A stretch of DNA of 64,000 nucleotides from Actinomycetes bacterium (lineage in GTDB: Bacteria; Actinomycetota; Actinomycetes; Mycobacteriales; Mycobacteriaceae): contig JAEWRC010000158.1 in assembly GCA_023460175.1 (NCBI GenBank), forward strand, positions 47,311 to 111,310. The letters run 5' to 3'. This document shows positions 43,953 to 52,334 of this stretch, one piece after another. Under the pieces are notes generated by a model. That model ran no database searches and was not told the DNA's origin. It worked only from the letters and a program-made list of their open reading frames with translations. A program made the position numbers and the translations under genes. Position 1 is the stretch's first letter. Every line of letters begins with the position of its first letter.

Positions 43953-46151
43953 GTGCCGCACGACGACGATCACCCGTCGAACCCCTCCTTCGGCGTGGTC
44001 TACGACGCCGACGGCGTCCTGCCCGTCGTGCACCTGCGCCGCCAACTGGGCCGGGCGCGGGCCCTGTTCGCCCGGACCCCGCGCGACCGGCGCACCCCGT
44101 TGGGCATGCCGAAGCTGCTGCGGACGCTGGTCGAGTCCGAACTCGACGCGCCTGTGTTCTACCTGACCGCGGTGCCCGGGGCGTTCGCCCGGTTCTTCAC
44201 CGAGTTCCTCCAGCGCGACGGCTACCCGGCCGGCCGACCGCTGATGTCCGGGCGCCTGCTCGCGCCGTGGGGACTGCTGGGTGTGGGCCTGAAAGGCAAA
44301 CGCGCGACGCTGGACCGGCTCGCCGAGCAGCATCCGCAGCGGCGGTGGGTGCTCATCGGCGACGATGCCGGGCACGACTGGCGGTTGTTTGTCGACTTTG
44401 CGCGGCGCCACCCCGGCCGGGTCGCGGTGATCGCGATGCGCGAAGTGGTCACGCGCTCGCTGACCGAACGCACCTCGCAGGAACAGCACCGGTTCAGCGT
44501 GGTGGCCGCCCCCAACGGCGAGGAGATGGTGCCGCAGTTGCGGGCCTGCCTGGGCCTCGCACCGCCCCGCGGATCCGCCGTCGAGGACTGGTTGCTCACC
44601 GAGTCCGAACGCGGCAACGACGCGACCCGGCTGCGGGCCTGGACCGCGGGGAACAAGGTCGAACCCCTGATCCACGGGCGTACCTACTTCGACGCCCTCG
44701 CCGCGGCCGTAACCGACACCGGCGCAGGAGATCTGGTGCTCTTCGCAGGTTGGCGCGCCGATTCCGAGGAGCGGCTCGCCGACCAAGGGCCCACCGTGGC
44801 CGACGCGCTGGGCAGCGCCGCGCGGCGCGGGGCGCTGGTCCGCGGACTGCTGTGGCGCTCGCACCTCGCCCAACTCGGCTACCACGCCGCGGAAAACCGC
44901 AACTTCGCGAAAGACGTTGCCGCCGCGGGCGTCGAGGTGCTGCTCGACCAACGTATTCGGCCCCTCGGCAGCCATCACCAGAAGCTGGTCGTGGTGCGCC
45001 GGCCCGGGCGACCCGGCGAGGATGTCGCGTTTGTCGGCGGCATCGACACGGACCTCGGCAGCCGCGACGACGCCGCACACCGCGGTGACCCGCAGCCGGT
45101 GTCACCCGACGAGGTGTACGGGCCCACCCCGGCCCGCCACGACCTCCAGGTGGCGGTGCGGGGACCGGCGGTCCGCGACGTGGAGGATGCGTTCCGCGAG
45201 CGGTGGGAGGACCCCGCCGCGCTGGTGCGACTGCCCTGGCAGGTACTCGCCGACCGGGTACACGGGCTGCCCCGCACGGCGACGCCGCTGCCGCCGCCGG
45301 CCGCCGATCCACCCGAGGCCGGGTCGTGCGCGGTGCAGATCCTGCGGACCTACCCGCGGCGCCGCCCGGCGCATCCTTTCGCGCCGCTCGGGGAGCGCAG
45401 CATCGCCCGGGGCTACGTCAAGGCGCTCAGCCGCGCCCGCCGGCTGGTCTACGTCGAGGACCAGTACCTGTGGTCGGTCGACGTCGCGCGCATCTTCGCC
45501 GCGGCGCTGCGGCGTTCACCGGAACTGCACCTGATCGCGGTGGTGCCGCGCCGCGTCGATCAGCAGGTGGCCACCCGCGCGGCCCAACTGGGCCAGGCCG
45601 AGGCCATGGCGATGGTGCGCGCCGCCGGCGGCCCGCGGGTGCAGATCTTCGACATCGAAAACGCCGCGGGCAGACCAATTTACGTGCACGCCAAGGTCTG
45701 CATCATCGATGACGTGTGGGCCGCCGTCGGCAGCAACAACCTCAACAACCGCTCCTGGACCCACGATTCGGAGCTGACGGCGGCGATCCTCGACGACGAA
45801 CGCGACCCGCGTGACCCGCTCGATCCCGCCGGCCTCGGCGACGGCGCCCGGAGCTTCGCCCGTCGGCTGCGGCTGGACCTGATGCGCGAACACCTCGACC
45901 TCGTCGACGACGCCGAACTGCTCGATCCCGACCGCGCCCCCGAAGCGGTGCGCCGACAGGTCGCCGAACTCGACGCCTGGTACGACGACGGGTGCCGCGG
46001 GCCGCGCCCACTCGGGCGGTTGCGGCGGCACAGCGGGGGCCGGCCCGCGAGGGCGCCGCGGCGGCATCGGTGGCTGACCATCCCGCTGTACCGCCTGGTG
46101 CTCGATCCCGACGGGCGTCCGCTGGGCATGCGGTTGCGGCGCGCGTACTGA
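43953..46151 (+). CDS. Phospholipase D with N-terminal App1-like phosphatase domain
   Basis: A 732-aa protein with two parts. Residues 1 to about 190 resemble the DUF2183/App1 phosphatidate phosphatase domain: DADGV in the place of DxDxT, APVFYLTAVPGAFARFFTEFL, RWVLIGDDAGHDWRLFVDFARRHPGRV. From about 230 on it is a phospholipase D with two HKD-type motifs (HHQK near 342 and VHAKVCIIDD near 579, followed by GSNNLNNRS). It could turn phospholipids into phosphatidate and then diacylglycerol. GTG 43953 is the best start although the Shine-Dalgarno spacing is short. Its last 54 bp are duplicated at 47807. Confidence 0.85.
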   Translation: MPHDDDHPSNPSFGVVYDADGVLPVVHLRRQLGRARALFARTPRDRRTPLGMPKLLRTLVESELDAPVFYLTAVPGAFARFFTEFLQRDGYPAGRPLMSGRLLAPWGLLGVGLKGKRATLDRLAEQHPQRRWVLIGDDAGHDWRLFVDFARRHPGRVAVIAMREVVTRSLTERTSQEQHRFSVVAAPNGEEMVPQLRACLGLAPPRGSAVEDWLLTESERGNDATRLRAWTAGNKVEPLIHGRTYFDALAAAVTDTGAGDLVLFAGWRADSEERLADQGPTVADALGSAARRGALVRGLLWRSHLAQLGYHAAENRNFAKDVAAAGVEVLLDQRIRPLGSHHQKLVVVRRPGRPGEDVAFVGGIDTDLGSRDDAAHRGDPQPVSPDEVYGPTPARHDLQVAVRGPAVRDVEDAFRERWEDPAALVRLPWQVLADRVHGLPRTATPLPPPAADPPEAGSCAVQILRTYPRRRPAHPFAPLGERSIARGYVKALSRARRLVYVEDQYLWSVDVARIFAAALRRSPELHLIAVVPRRVDQQVATRAAQLGQAEAMAMVRAAGGPRVQIFDIENAAGRPIYVHAKVCIIDDVWAAVGSNNLNNRSWTHDSELTAAILDDERDPRDPLDPAGLGDGARSFARRLRLDLMREHLDLVDDAELLDPDRAPEAVRRQVAELDAWYDDGCRGPRPLGRLRRHSGGRPARAPRRHRWLTIPLYRLVLDPDGRPLGMRLRRAY

Positions 46152-46153
46152 CG
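46100..46153 (+). repeat. Repeat A copy 1 (3' end of the phospholipase D gene)
   Basis: 54 bp that recur at 47807-47860 with two mismatches. This copy is the real end of the phospholipase D gene and includes its stop codon. Confidence 0.9.
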
Positions 46154-46161
46154 CGCAGGCC

Positions 46162-46202
46162 TCCTCACGGCGACGGCTTGCCGCCGTTGACGTGGATTGT
46201 GG
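46162..46202. repeat. Repeat B copy 1 (orphan copy of the stress-SDR 3' end)
   Basis: 41 bp matching 48142-48182 with two mismatches. The second copy encodes the end of the SDR gene; this one is an orphan just upstream of the adenylate cyclase. Confidence 0.9.
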
Positions 46203-46252
46203 CGTCTTGGAAAACTGCAGTTCAGCGCGGTACAGAGGTCTACTGTCGCGCC

Positions 46253-47791
46253 ATGGACCGAATCTGCCAATGGGCGTGGGATCGGCATGCAGCGAGGTAC
46301 TCGTGGGCGATCTACACGCTCGTCGTCGCATTCACGTTGCCGATTTATCTGTTCTGGTCGTTCCTCATCGTCGCGGTCGACGGATCTGGTGGCTACGGAT
46401 GGGCGGCCCTGGTCACCATCGTCGCCTTGCCGGTGTTGGGGTACGTGAACATGCTGCCCGGTCTGGGCCCTGCCCGAGTGTTGTCGCGATGGGTGACTGG
46501 AGATGAAGTCGACGGAGCGAAGGCCCTTGCTGCGACTTACGAGTTGACCCGCGCAGCGGTTAGCCGCGTCGTGTTGTACGACGGTGTCTGCGTTGGCCTG
46601 TTGTCCGTCGTCGTAGCGTGGCTCGGCGGGGCGACTTCGTTGCAGTTGGCCCAGTATGCGGTTCTGGGTGTCGCAGTCGGAACGGCATTCGGGCTCAGTG
46701 CCATGCACAACTTCGCTGAGGCGGCGATTCGGCCGGCCCGGGTCGCCATTGCCGGCAACACCGGCATCGGTGAGGCTCTGCCGCAGTCCCGTCCGACGTT
46801 TGCGGCGTGGTCGAACATCTTTCTGCTTGCTGTCGTGTTCACATTCGCCGTCAACGGTGCGATGCTCGCGGCGGCGGTCGAGCAGACTCGTGAACATCCA
46901 ATCCTCTTCGCCGCCATCGCGTGTGCGTTGACCCTTGCGCTGGGGTTGCCATTTACCGTTGGGGGCGGCTTCTCGGCTTCATTACAACCGATTCGCGACC
47001 TCGCCAAAGGCACCGAACGTGTGGCGGCCGGACACTACGGCCGGCGGCTACCGGTGGTGCAGGACGACGATCTGGGCGTCCTAACCGCGTCGTTCAATCG
47101 GATGCAGGCGGGTTTGGCTGAGCGACAACGACTTCAGGAGGCATTCGGTACCTACGTCGACCCCGCGCTGGCGGCCCGGTTACTCGAACAGGTCGGCGAC
47201 GTGTTCAGTGGTGACCGTCGGGTGGTGACAGTGATCTTCATCGACATACGTGATTTCACCCCCTTCGCGGAAGCGCACAGTGCTGAGGACACGGTGGCCC
47301 GACTGAATGCCTTGTTCGAGATCGTGGTTCCGGCCGTCGTCGATGCCGGCGGGCATGTAAACAAATTCCTCGGGGATGGCGCGTTGGCCGTTTTCGGAGC
47401 CCCGAACGATCTCGAGAATCATGCCGGCGCAGCGCTGAGTTCCGCAGTCCGGATTCAGGACCTGGTCGAACAGTGCTTCGGGGGCGGGCTTCGAATCGGC
47501 ATCGGAATCAACACCGGCCTGGTGATCGCCGGGACCATCGGCGCAGCAGGAAAACTCGAGTTCACGCTAATCGGCGACACCGTGAACATCGCGGCTCGCG
47601 TCGAGCAGCTCACCAAGGAGACCGGAGACTCGATCTTGCTGACCGAGCACACCGTGAATGCCCTGGAATCGCCGCGGGGCTTGATCGAACGCGGCTCGCA
47701 CGGACTGAAGGGGAAGTCGGCCGCAGTGAAGATCTTCGGTGTCGACCCAGCGTTCGCTCAGCTGGGCGAATCAGGTGGAAGTCACGACTAG
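46253..47791 (+). CDS. Membrane adenylate cyclase, class III, with HAMP domain
   Basis: A 512-aa class III nucleotide cyclase. About six N-terminal hydrophobic segments are followed by a HAMP region (PIRDLAKGTERVAAGHYGRRLP, near residue 246) and a catalytic domain with both metal aspartates (FIDIRDFT near 328; FLGDG), the adenine-selecting Lys in NKFLGDG and Asp in LIGDTVN, and the Asn/Arg pair in NIAARVEQ. All residues for ATP to cAMP are present. Its codon use is less GC-rich than its neighbours, and it lies precisely between duplicated ends of the flanking genes, which suggests a late insertion. Confidence 0.93.
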   Translation: MDRICQWAWDRHAARYSWAIYTLVVAFTLPIYLFWSFLIVAVDGSGGYGWAALVTIVALPVLGYVNMLPGLGPARVLSRWVTGDEVDGAKALAATYELTRAAVSRVVLYDGVCVGLLSVVVAWLGGATSLQLAQYAVLGVAVGTAFGLSAMHNFAEAAIRPARVAIAGNTGIGEALPQSRPTFAAWSNIFLLAVVFTFAVNGAMLAAAVEQTREHPILFAAIACALTLALGLPFTVGGGFSASLQPIRDLAKGTERVAAGHYGRRLPVVQDDDLGVLTASFNRMQAGLAERQRLQEAFGTYVDPALAARLLEQVGDVFSGDRRVVTVIFIDIRDFTPFAEAHSAEDTVARLNALFEIVVPAVVDAGGHVNKFLGDGALAVFGAPNDLENHAGAALSSAVRIQDLVEQCFGGGLRIGIGINTGLVIAGTIGAAGKLEFTLIGDTVNIAARVEQLTKETGDSILLTEHTVNALESPRGLIERGSHGLKGKSAAVKIFGVDPAFAQLGESGGSHD

Positions 47792-47806
47792 GGTCTGCGA
47801 CGAACC

Positions 47807-47860
47807 GCTCGACCCCGACGGGCGACCGCTGGGCATGCGGTTGCGGCGCGCGTACTGACG
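47807..47860 (+). repeat. Repeat A copy 2 (orphan copy of phospholipase D 3' end)
   Basis: 54 bp matching 46100-46153 with two mismatches, starting 16 bp after the adenylate cyclase stop. It is not part of a gene here. Confidence 0.9.
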
Positions 47861-47861
47861 G

Positions 47862-47919
47862 CTACGAGGTCTGACAACTACGAAGTCTGACAACTACGAA
47901 GTCTGACAGCTACGACGTC
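47862..47919. repeat. 16-bp tandem repeat
   Basis: Three full copies of CTACGARGTCTGACAR (47862, 47878, 47894) and a partial fourth (47910-47919). The array ends in the last codons and stop of the small minus-strand gene. It is too short and lacks spacers, so it is not a CRISPR array. Confidence 0.85.
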
Positions 47920-48134
47920 CACCCGGTTGCCTGCGGCCATGACTCCACGTGGCGACCGTCGCACCGCAGCTTCACGTAATGGTGGCCGTGTTCGGCGGCC
48001 TCACCGGTGCGGTCCGAATAGACCCTGCGCGCTTCGTCCTCGGACCCCCGTACGAGGAGCGTTTCCCGCGCGCCCTGGCTCGGGTCGCCGCGATCGTACA
48101 AATCGGCGACAACCACTTCCCAGTTCTCGGTCAC
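47910..48134 (-). CDS. Small hypothetical protein (74 aa)
   Basis: A 74-aa open frame with clean mycobacterial codon use and a sensible composition (VTENWEVVVADLYDRG...YVKLRCDGRHVESWP). No family is recognised. It starts with GTG at 48134, 10 bp downstream of the stop of the stress SDR, so it may be the second gene of that transcript. The tandem repeat begins at its stop. The single-copy state (it is absent from the A1-B1 duplicate) is worth noting. Confidence 0.6.
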   Translation of the reverse strand: MTENWEVVVADLYDRGDPSQGARETLLVRGSEDEARRVYSDRTGEAAEHGHHYVKLRCDGRHVESWPQATGWTS

Positions 48135-48141
48135 GGCGTCA

Positions 48142-48182
48142 TCCTCACGGCGAAGGCTTGCCGCCGTTGACGTGGATCGTGG
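48142..48182. repeat. Repeat B copy 2 (3' end of the stress SDR gene)
   Basis: 41 bp matching 46162-46202 with two mismatches. This copy encodes the SDR C-terminus (STIHVNGGKPSP and stop), so it is the native one. Confidence 0.9.
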
Positions 48183-49065
48183 ACCCCAGCACGTAACTGG
48201 ACTCCGGGGAGGCGAGGAACACGTAGGCCGGCGCGAGTTCGGTGGGTTGACCGGCGCGCCCCAGCGCGGTGTCCTTGCCGAACTCCGGCAACTCCTCGAT
48301 GGGTTGACCCTTGCTGGGTTGCAGTGGCGTCCAGATGGGCCCGGGTGCCACGGCGTTGACCCGGATTCCCTTGTCCGCCAGTTGCATTGCCATGCCCTTG
48401 GTGAAGGCGTTGATGGCCGCCTTGGTAGAGGCGTAATCGATCAGGTCCGGTGAGGGCTGATAGGCCTGGATCGAGGTCGAGTTGATGATGGTGGCCCCGG
48501 CCGGCAGGTGCGGCAGCGCCGCACGGGTGGTGCGGAACATCGCCAGGATGTTCGCCTGGTAGGTCTGCTCGACCTGCTCGTCGGGGAGTTCTTCGAGACT
48601 CTCCGCGACGATCTGCTTGCCGGCGTTGTTGACCAGGATGTCCAGGCCGCCGAGCTGCTCGACGGCCTGCTCGACCACCTCCCGGCAGAACGCCGCGTCG
48701 GTGAGATCCCCGGGCAGGGTGACCGCTTGGCGCCCGGAGTCGCGGATGATCCGCGCGACGTTCTGCGCGTCCTCCTCCTCTTGCGGCAGATAGGTGATCG
48801 CGACGTCGGCGCCCTCCCGGGCGAACGCCACCGCCACCGCGGCCCCGATGCCGGAGTCGCCGCCGGAGACCAGCGCCTTGCGGCCCTCCAGCCGTCCGGT
48901 GCCGCGATAGGAGAACTCGCCGATGTCGGCCTTCGGCATCATCTCGGCGTCCAGACCCGGCTCGGGCTGCGTCTGCTCCGGCGGTTCGATCGACGGGTAC
49001 CGGGTCTTCGGGTTCTGGAACTGCAGCTGATCGGTGCGGGTGGCGTCTGCGTCCTGGGAAGCCAT
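48145..49065 (-). CDS. Stress-type short-chain dehydrogenase (YhdG/Gsp39-like)
   Basis: A 306-aa SDR with a long N-terminal extension of about 50 residues (QFQNPKTRYPSIEPPEQTQPEPGLDAEMMPKADIGE), then VSGGDSGIG, NNAG, Ser and YASTK. This layout is that of the general-stress SDR group (Bacillus Gsp39/YhdG-like). ATG 49065 is used; the frame open to 49137 is longer without support. Reaction unknown. Confidence 0.9.
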   Translation of the reverse strand: MASQDADATRTDQLQFQNPKTRYPSIEPPEQTQPEPGLDAEMMPKADIGEFSYRGTGRLEGRKALVSGGDSGIGAAVAVAFAREGADVAITYLPQEEEDAQNVARIIRDSGRQAVTLPGDLTDAAFCREVVEQAVEQLGGLDILVNNAGKQIVAESLEELPDEQVEQTYQANILAMFRTTRAALPHLPAGATIINSTSIQAYQPSPDLIDYASTKAAINAFTKGMAMQLADKGIRVNAVAPGPIWTPLQPSKGQPIEELPEFGKDTALGRAGQPTELAPAYVFLASPESSYVLGSTIHVNGGKPSP

Positions 49066-49201
49066 CGTGAGTCCTTCGAGGTTGCCGGGGGAACTCTCGG
49101 CATACCCGGCCGCTGCCTCGATAAACCGCGGGCGCACTCGAGCTGGGTGCAGCTGGCGAGGGCCCCTTGCGTGGAATGCCGCACGGATGCGCAGGCCACC
49201 T

Positions 49202-49219
49202 TTACCAATTGGGTGGTAA
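49202..49219. promoter_or_regulatory. Probable VapBC operator
   Basis: TTACCA-ATTGGG-TGGTAA: 6-bp arms around a 6-bp spacer, ending 9 bp before the antitoxin ATG. Type II antitoxins usually repress their own operon by binding such a palindrome. Confidence 0.5.
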
Positions 49220-49228
49220 CGTCATGCC

Positions 49229-49477
49229 ATGTACGTGACAATCGACCGGGTGGGGCGGGTCGTGATCCCAAAAGCGCTGCGTGTCGCGTTGGGGATCACG
49301 CCGGAAACTCCGCTCGAACTGATTCTTGACGGATCCGGTCTGAGGATCGAGCCGGTTGGACGACGGGAACGGTCGATCGACACCAGCGATGACGGGCTGC
49401 CGATACTCGGCGACGTCGAGGGTGCCGTGCTCACGGATGGCGACGTGCGCCGACTCCGCGATGACATCCAACGCTGA
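49229..49477 (+). CDS. vapB: AbrB/MazE-type antitoxin (VapB)
   Basis: An 82-aa antitoxin. The N-terminal swapped-hairpin AbrB domain (VTIDRVGRVVIPKALRVALGITPETPLEL) binds DNA, and the acidic C-terminus (LRDDIQR end) would block the toxin. The toxin gene starts inside its last codons, overlapping by 17 bp. Start ATG 49229 follows the palindrome. Confidence 0.88.
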   Translation: MYVTIDRVGRVVIPKALRVALGITPETPLELILDGSGLRIEPVGRRERSIDTSDDGLPILGDVEGAVLTDGDVRRLRDDIQR

Positions 49478-49883
49478 CCGTTGGGCGTGCGACACCAGCG
49501 TGGCCGTCGCCGCTCTCGATCCGACCCACGCAGCCCATTCGGCCTGCCGCCGTGCCTTGGTTGAGCTTCGTCCTGCGCTCGCGGGCCACGCCGCATTTGA
49601 GACGTACTCGGTGTTGACTCGGCTGCCGATTCCACTGCGCCTGAGTGCCGGCCAGGCGGCCTCGGTACTGGCTGCAGCTTTTCCGGGAGACTGCTGGCTC
49701 GACACCACTGGGACCCGCGCCCTTCGCGAACGACTTGCCGGGCTCGACATCGTCGGCGGATCGGTCTACGACGCCCTCGTTGGTCAAGCCGCCGTCGCCA
49801 ACAACCACACCCTGCTCACCCGAGATCGGCGCGCCGAGCGTACGTATCGCTCACTCGGGACCCAGTACCGAGTCGTGGACTAG
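49461..49883 (+). CDS. vapC: PIN-domain toxin (VapC)
   Basis: A 140-aa PIN-domain ribonuclease toxin. The acidic metal-binding set is present: Asp11 (CDTSVAV), Glu47 (FETYSV), Asp104 (YDALV), Asp122 (TRDRR). Such toxins cleave specific tRNA or rRNA sites. It is translationally coupled to the AbrB-type antitoxin. Confidence 0.88.
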   Translation: MTSNADRWACDTSVAVAALDPTHAAHSACRRALVELRPALAGHAAFETYSVLTRLPIPLRLSAGQAASVLAAAFPGDCWLDTTGTRALRERLAGLDIVGGSVYDALVGQAAVANNHTLLTRDRRAERTYRSLGTQYRVVD

Positions 49884-50065
49884 CCACCCGCGCAAATTCG
49901 GCAGGAAAACCCCGGGATCCAGCGGGTCGGTGTGATCCGGATCAGGAAGACTACGGCAGCTACGGCATCCAGACGTTGACGCCCTGCATGCAGCATGTCA
50001 ATATCTCCGGCATGCCCCTCTTCGACATGCTGCATGCAGCACACACCTCGGCGCGGTCGATGTAG
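49884..50065. other. Gap between VapC and aminotransferase
   Basis: About 180 bp holding the inverted repeat at 49984-50039 and nothing else recognisable. The aminotransferase start at 50066 follows directly. Confidence 0.5.
49984..50039. promoter_or_regulatory. 16-bp perfect inverted repeat containing TGCATGCA
   Basis: CTGCATGCAGCATGTC (49984-49999) and its exact reverse complement (50024-50039) flank a 24-bp loop. Each arm contains the palindrome TGCATGCA. It ends 26 bp before the aminotransferase start. It may be a paired operator, or an RNA hairpin in the leader; a 24-nt loop and GC-poor stem make a terminator unlikely. Confidence 0.6.
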
Positions 50066-51277
50066 TTGAAAGACCGTCTGCTGCGGAGCAAGGCAAGTCG
50101 CCTGATCCCGGGTGGGATGTACGGCCACCAACGAGCCGGCCTGTTCCCGTCGAACTTCCCCCAGTTCCTCGCCAGCGCCGACGGCGCGCTGATCCGGGAC
50201 GTCGACGGCCGGGAGTTCGTCGATTTCCTGCTGGGCTACGGACCGATGGTGCTGGGCTATCAGAACCGGGTGGTCGAGGAGGCGGCGCAGCGACAGCGCG
50301 CGCTGGCCGATTGCCAGAACGCCCCGTCCGAGCGCATGGTCGAGCTCGCCGAACTGTTGGTGGACATGGTCGATCATGCGCAGTGGGCCTACTTCGCCAA
50401 GAACGGTACCGACGCCACCACGACCGCGTTGACGATCGCCAGGGCCGCCACCGGCCGCGCCAAGATCTTGGTCGAGCGGGCCAGCTATCACGGCGCCGCC
50501 CCATGGTGCACTCCGGGCACCGCGGGGGTATCGGCCGCGGACCGCACCAACATCCGATACTTCGACTACAACGACCTCCCCAGTCTCCGTGCCGCTTTCG
50601 ACGAAGCGGGTGACGACCTCGCCGGCGTCATCATCACCCCGTTCAAGCACAACGACGGTGTCGACCAGGAACTCATCGACCCGGAGTTCGCGCGCGAACT
50701 CCGCGCCACCTGCGACAGCAAGGGCGCCGTCCTGATCCTGGACGACGTCCGCTGCGGCATGCGCCTCGAAATGGGCAGCAGCTGGGCGAACCTCGACGTT
50801 CAACCGGACCTCAGCGTCTGGGGCAAGGCGATCAGCAACGGCTACCCGGTCTCGGCCATCCTTGGTAGGGACTCCCTGAGAGACGCCGCCGCCACGATTT
50901 TCAGCACCGGGACGTTCTGGTTTGCGGCCGTGCCGATGGCAGCGGCAATCGCGACCATCCAAGAGCTCCGCGCCATCGACGGTGTCCGCCTGCAGCGCCG
51001 TGCCGGAGATCGGTTGCGTGCCGGTCTGGTGGCGCAAGCCCAAGCGCACGGATTCGACGTGTCCTACACAGGGCCGAGTCAGATGCCGTACCTGCGCTTC
51101 CACGACGATCCCGAGCACCAGCTGAGCTTCGCGTTCTCAGCCGCCGCGCTGGACAACGGTGTGTATCTGCACCCGCGCCACAACTGGTTCGTCAGCACCG
51201 CGCACACCGACGCCGTGATCGACCGCGCGCTCGAGGGCACCGACAGGGCGTTCGCCACGCTCGCCGCCGAACCTTGA
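50066..51277 (+). CDS. Class III aminotransferase (GSAM-like)
   Basis: A 403-aa PLP enzyme related to glutamate-1-semialdehyde aminomutase and class III transaminases. ILDDVRCGMR gives the PLP-pyridine Asp and SVWGKAISNGYP the Schiff-base Lys; an N-terminal SRLIPGGMYGHQRAG loop is typical. The start TTG 50066 is used because no ATG gives a complete N-terminus before residue 18 (50117). It may be an amino-acid aminomutase or transaminase; there is no heme pathway context. Preceded by a strong inverted repeat. Confidence 0.88.
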   Translation: MKDRLLRSKASRLIPGGMYGHQRAGLFPSNFPQFLASADGALIRDVDGREFVDFLLGYGPMVLGYQNRVVEEAAQRQRALADCQNAPSERMVELAELLVDMVDHAQWAYFAKNGTDATTTALTIARAATGRAKILVERASYHGAAPWCTPGTAGVSAADRTNIRYFDYNDLPSLRAAFDEAGDDLAGVIITPFKHNDGVDQELIDPEFARELRATCDSKGAVLILDDVRCGMRLEMGSSWANLDVQPDLSVWGKAISNGYPVSAILGRDSLRDAAATIFSTGTFWFAAVPMAAAIATIQELRAIDGVRLQRRAGDRLRAGLVAQAQAHGFDVSYTGPSQMPYLRFHDDPEHQLSFAFSAAALDNGVYLHPRHNWFVSTAHTDAVIDRALEGTDRAFATLAAEP

Positions 51278-51311
51278 TGGATTGATGCCATCGCCTGTGT
51301 CTCGACCTGCC

Positions 51312-52184
51312 TCAGGCCACGACGATGAGGACCGTCGCGGCCAGCGCCCCCGCCAGTCCTAGTGCCTGGGAGGTGCGGAGACGTTCGCCGAGGAACGCGA
51401 GGCCAATGATCACCGGGACCACCGGGTAGAGCGAGGCCAAAACCACTGTGACCGTGACGAATTCCGATCGCAAGGCGTAGAGGTAGGCGGTCAACGCGGC
51501 GGCGGCCAGCACTCCGGCGACGACGCTGAACGCGACCGGGCGCGAAGTTCCTTGCGCCGTCGGGACGGGCGCCGTCGGGGTGCGCGGACCGCGGCGCCGC
51601 ATGAACGTCACGGCCGCCACCAGGACCGCCGCGATCGCCGCGGCGCGTCCGGTGAGAATGGGCCACAGTCCCGCCGAGGTATCGGCCTGCGCCAGGCACA
51701 GGTACTGCACGGCGATGCCGCCGCTGGCCCCGAGTCCGTCGTACACAGCGGCACGCGAGGTGGTGCCGGACTGTTCGGAGCCACCGCTGATGAACCACAA
51801 CGCCGGCAGCGCGATCAGTACCCCGACCCAGGCCAGTCCCGGTGGTCGTTCGCCGAGAAAGGCGGCCGTGACCAGCACTGGCAGCGCAACACCCCCGACG
51901 GCGCTGACCGGCACCACCACCGACATCGCGCCGCGGCTCAGACCGCGGAACAGGAAGACCATCGCCAGGCCGGTCCCGACACCTGAGAACGCGCCCCACA
52001 CCAGATCGGCCGCCGCCGGCGACGCGGAGGCAAGGACCAGCAGCGCGACGGCGGCCGCGCAGAACCCGGCGACCTGCCCGAGGAGGGCCACCCGCACCGG
52101 CGAGATGCGCCGCGACGCCAGCCCACCGAAGACATCGGAGATTCCGTAGCCCAGGGCGGACAGCAGAGCGAGGACGATACCCAT
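51312..52184 (-). CDS. EamA/DMT-family transporter
   Basis: A 290-aa membrane protein with about ten hydrophobic segments in two EamA-type halves (LLSALGYGISDVFGGLASRR, VPVSAVGGVALPVLVTAAFLGERPP, LASLYPVVPVIIGLAFLGERL). The family exports metabolites or drugs. ATG 52184 is the first codon. Convergent with the aminotransferase, 34 bp apart. Confidence 0.87.
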   Translation of the reverse strand: MGIVLALLSALGYGISDVFGGLASRRISPVRVALLGQVAGFCAAAVALLVLASASPAAADLVWGAFSGVGTGLAMVFLFRGLSRGAMSVVVPVSAVGGVALPVLVTAAFLGERPPGLAWVGVLIALPALWFISGGSEQSGTTSRAAVYDGLGASGGIAVQYLCLAQADTSAGLWPILTGRAAAIAAVLVAAVTFMRRRGPRTPTAPVPTAQGTSRPVAFSVVAGVLAAAALTAYLYALRSEFVTVTVVLASLYPVVPVIIGLAFLGERLRTSQALGLAGALAATVLIVVA

Positions 52185-52262
52185 GAGTCAGTCCGGTTCA
52201 GGCCGGCCTTCCTTGTGGTCGTTGTGGTGGACGGGTGCCGAAACCATACTGGCCGTTGACCT

Positions 52263-52279
52263 CCCCCCCCCCGGGGGGG
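52263..52279. repeat. C10-G7 homopolymer tract
   Basis: Ten C followed by seven G, between the EamA and PIG-L starts. Such tracts are prone to slippage and may also make sequencing errors here likely. It lies 56 bp before the preferred PIG-L start and inside the alternative longer reading. Confidence 0.8.
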
Positions 52280-52334
52280 AGACCACCGTGGAGGCATGTC
52301 GTCGCTGGCGGCGCTGCGTGGGATGCTCGGCCTC

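Noticed and set aside
47862..47919. CRISPR array
   Set aside because: Repeat units are directly adjacent with no spacers and there are no cas genes.
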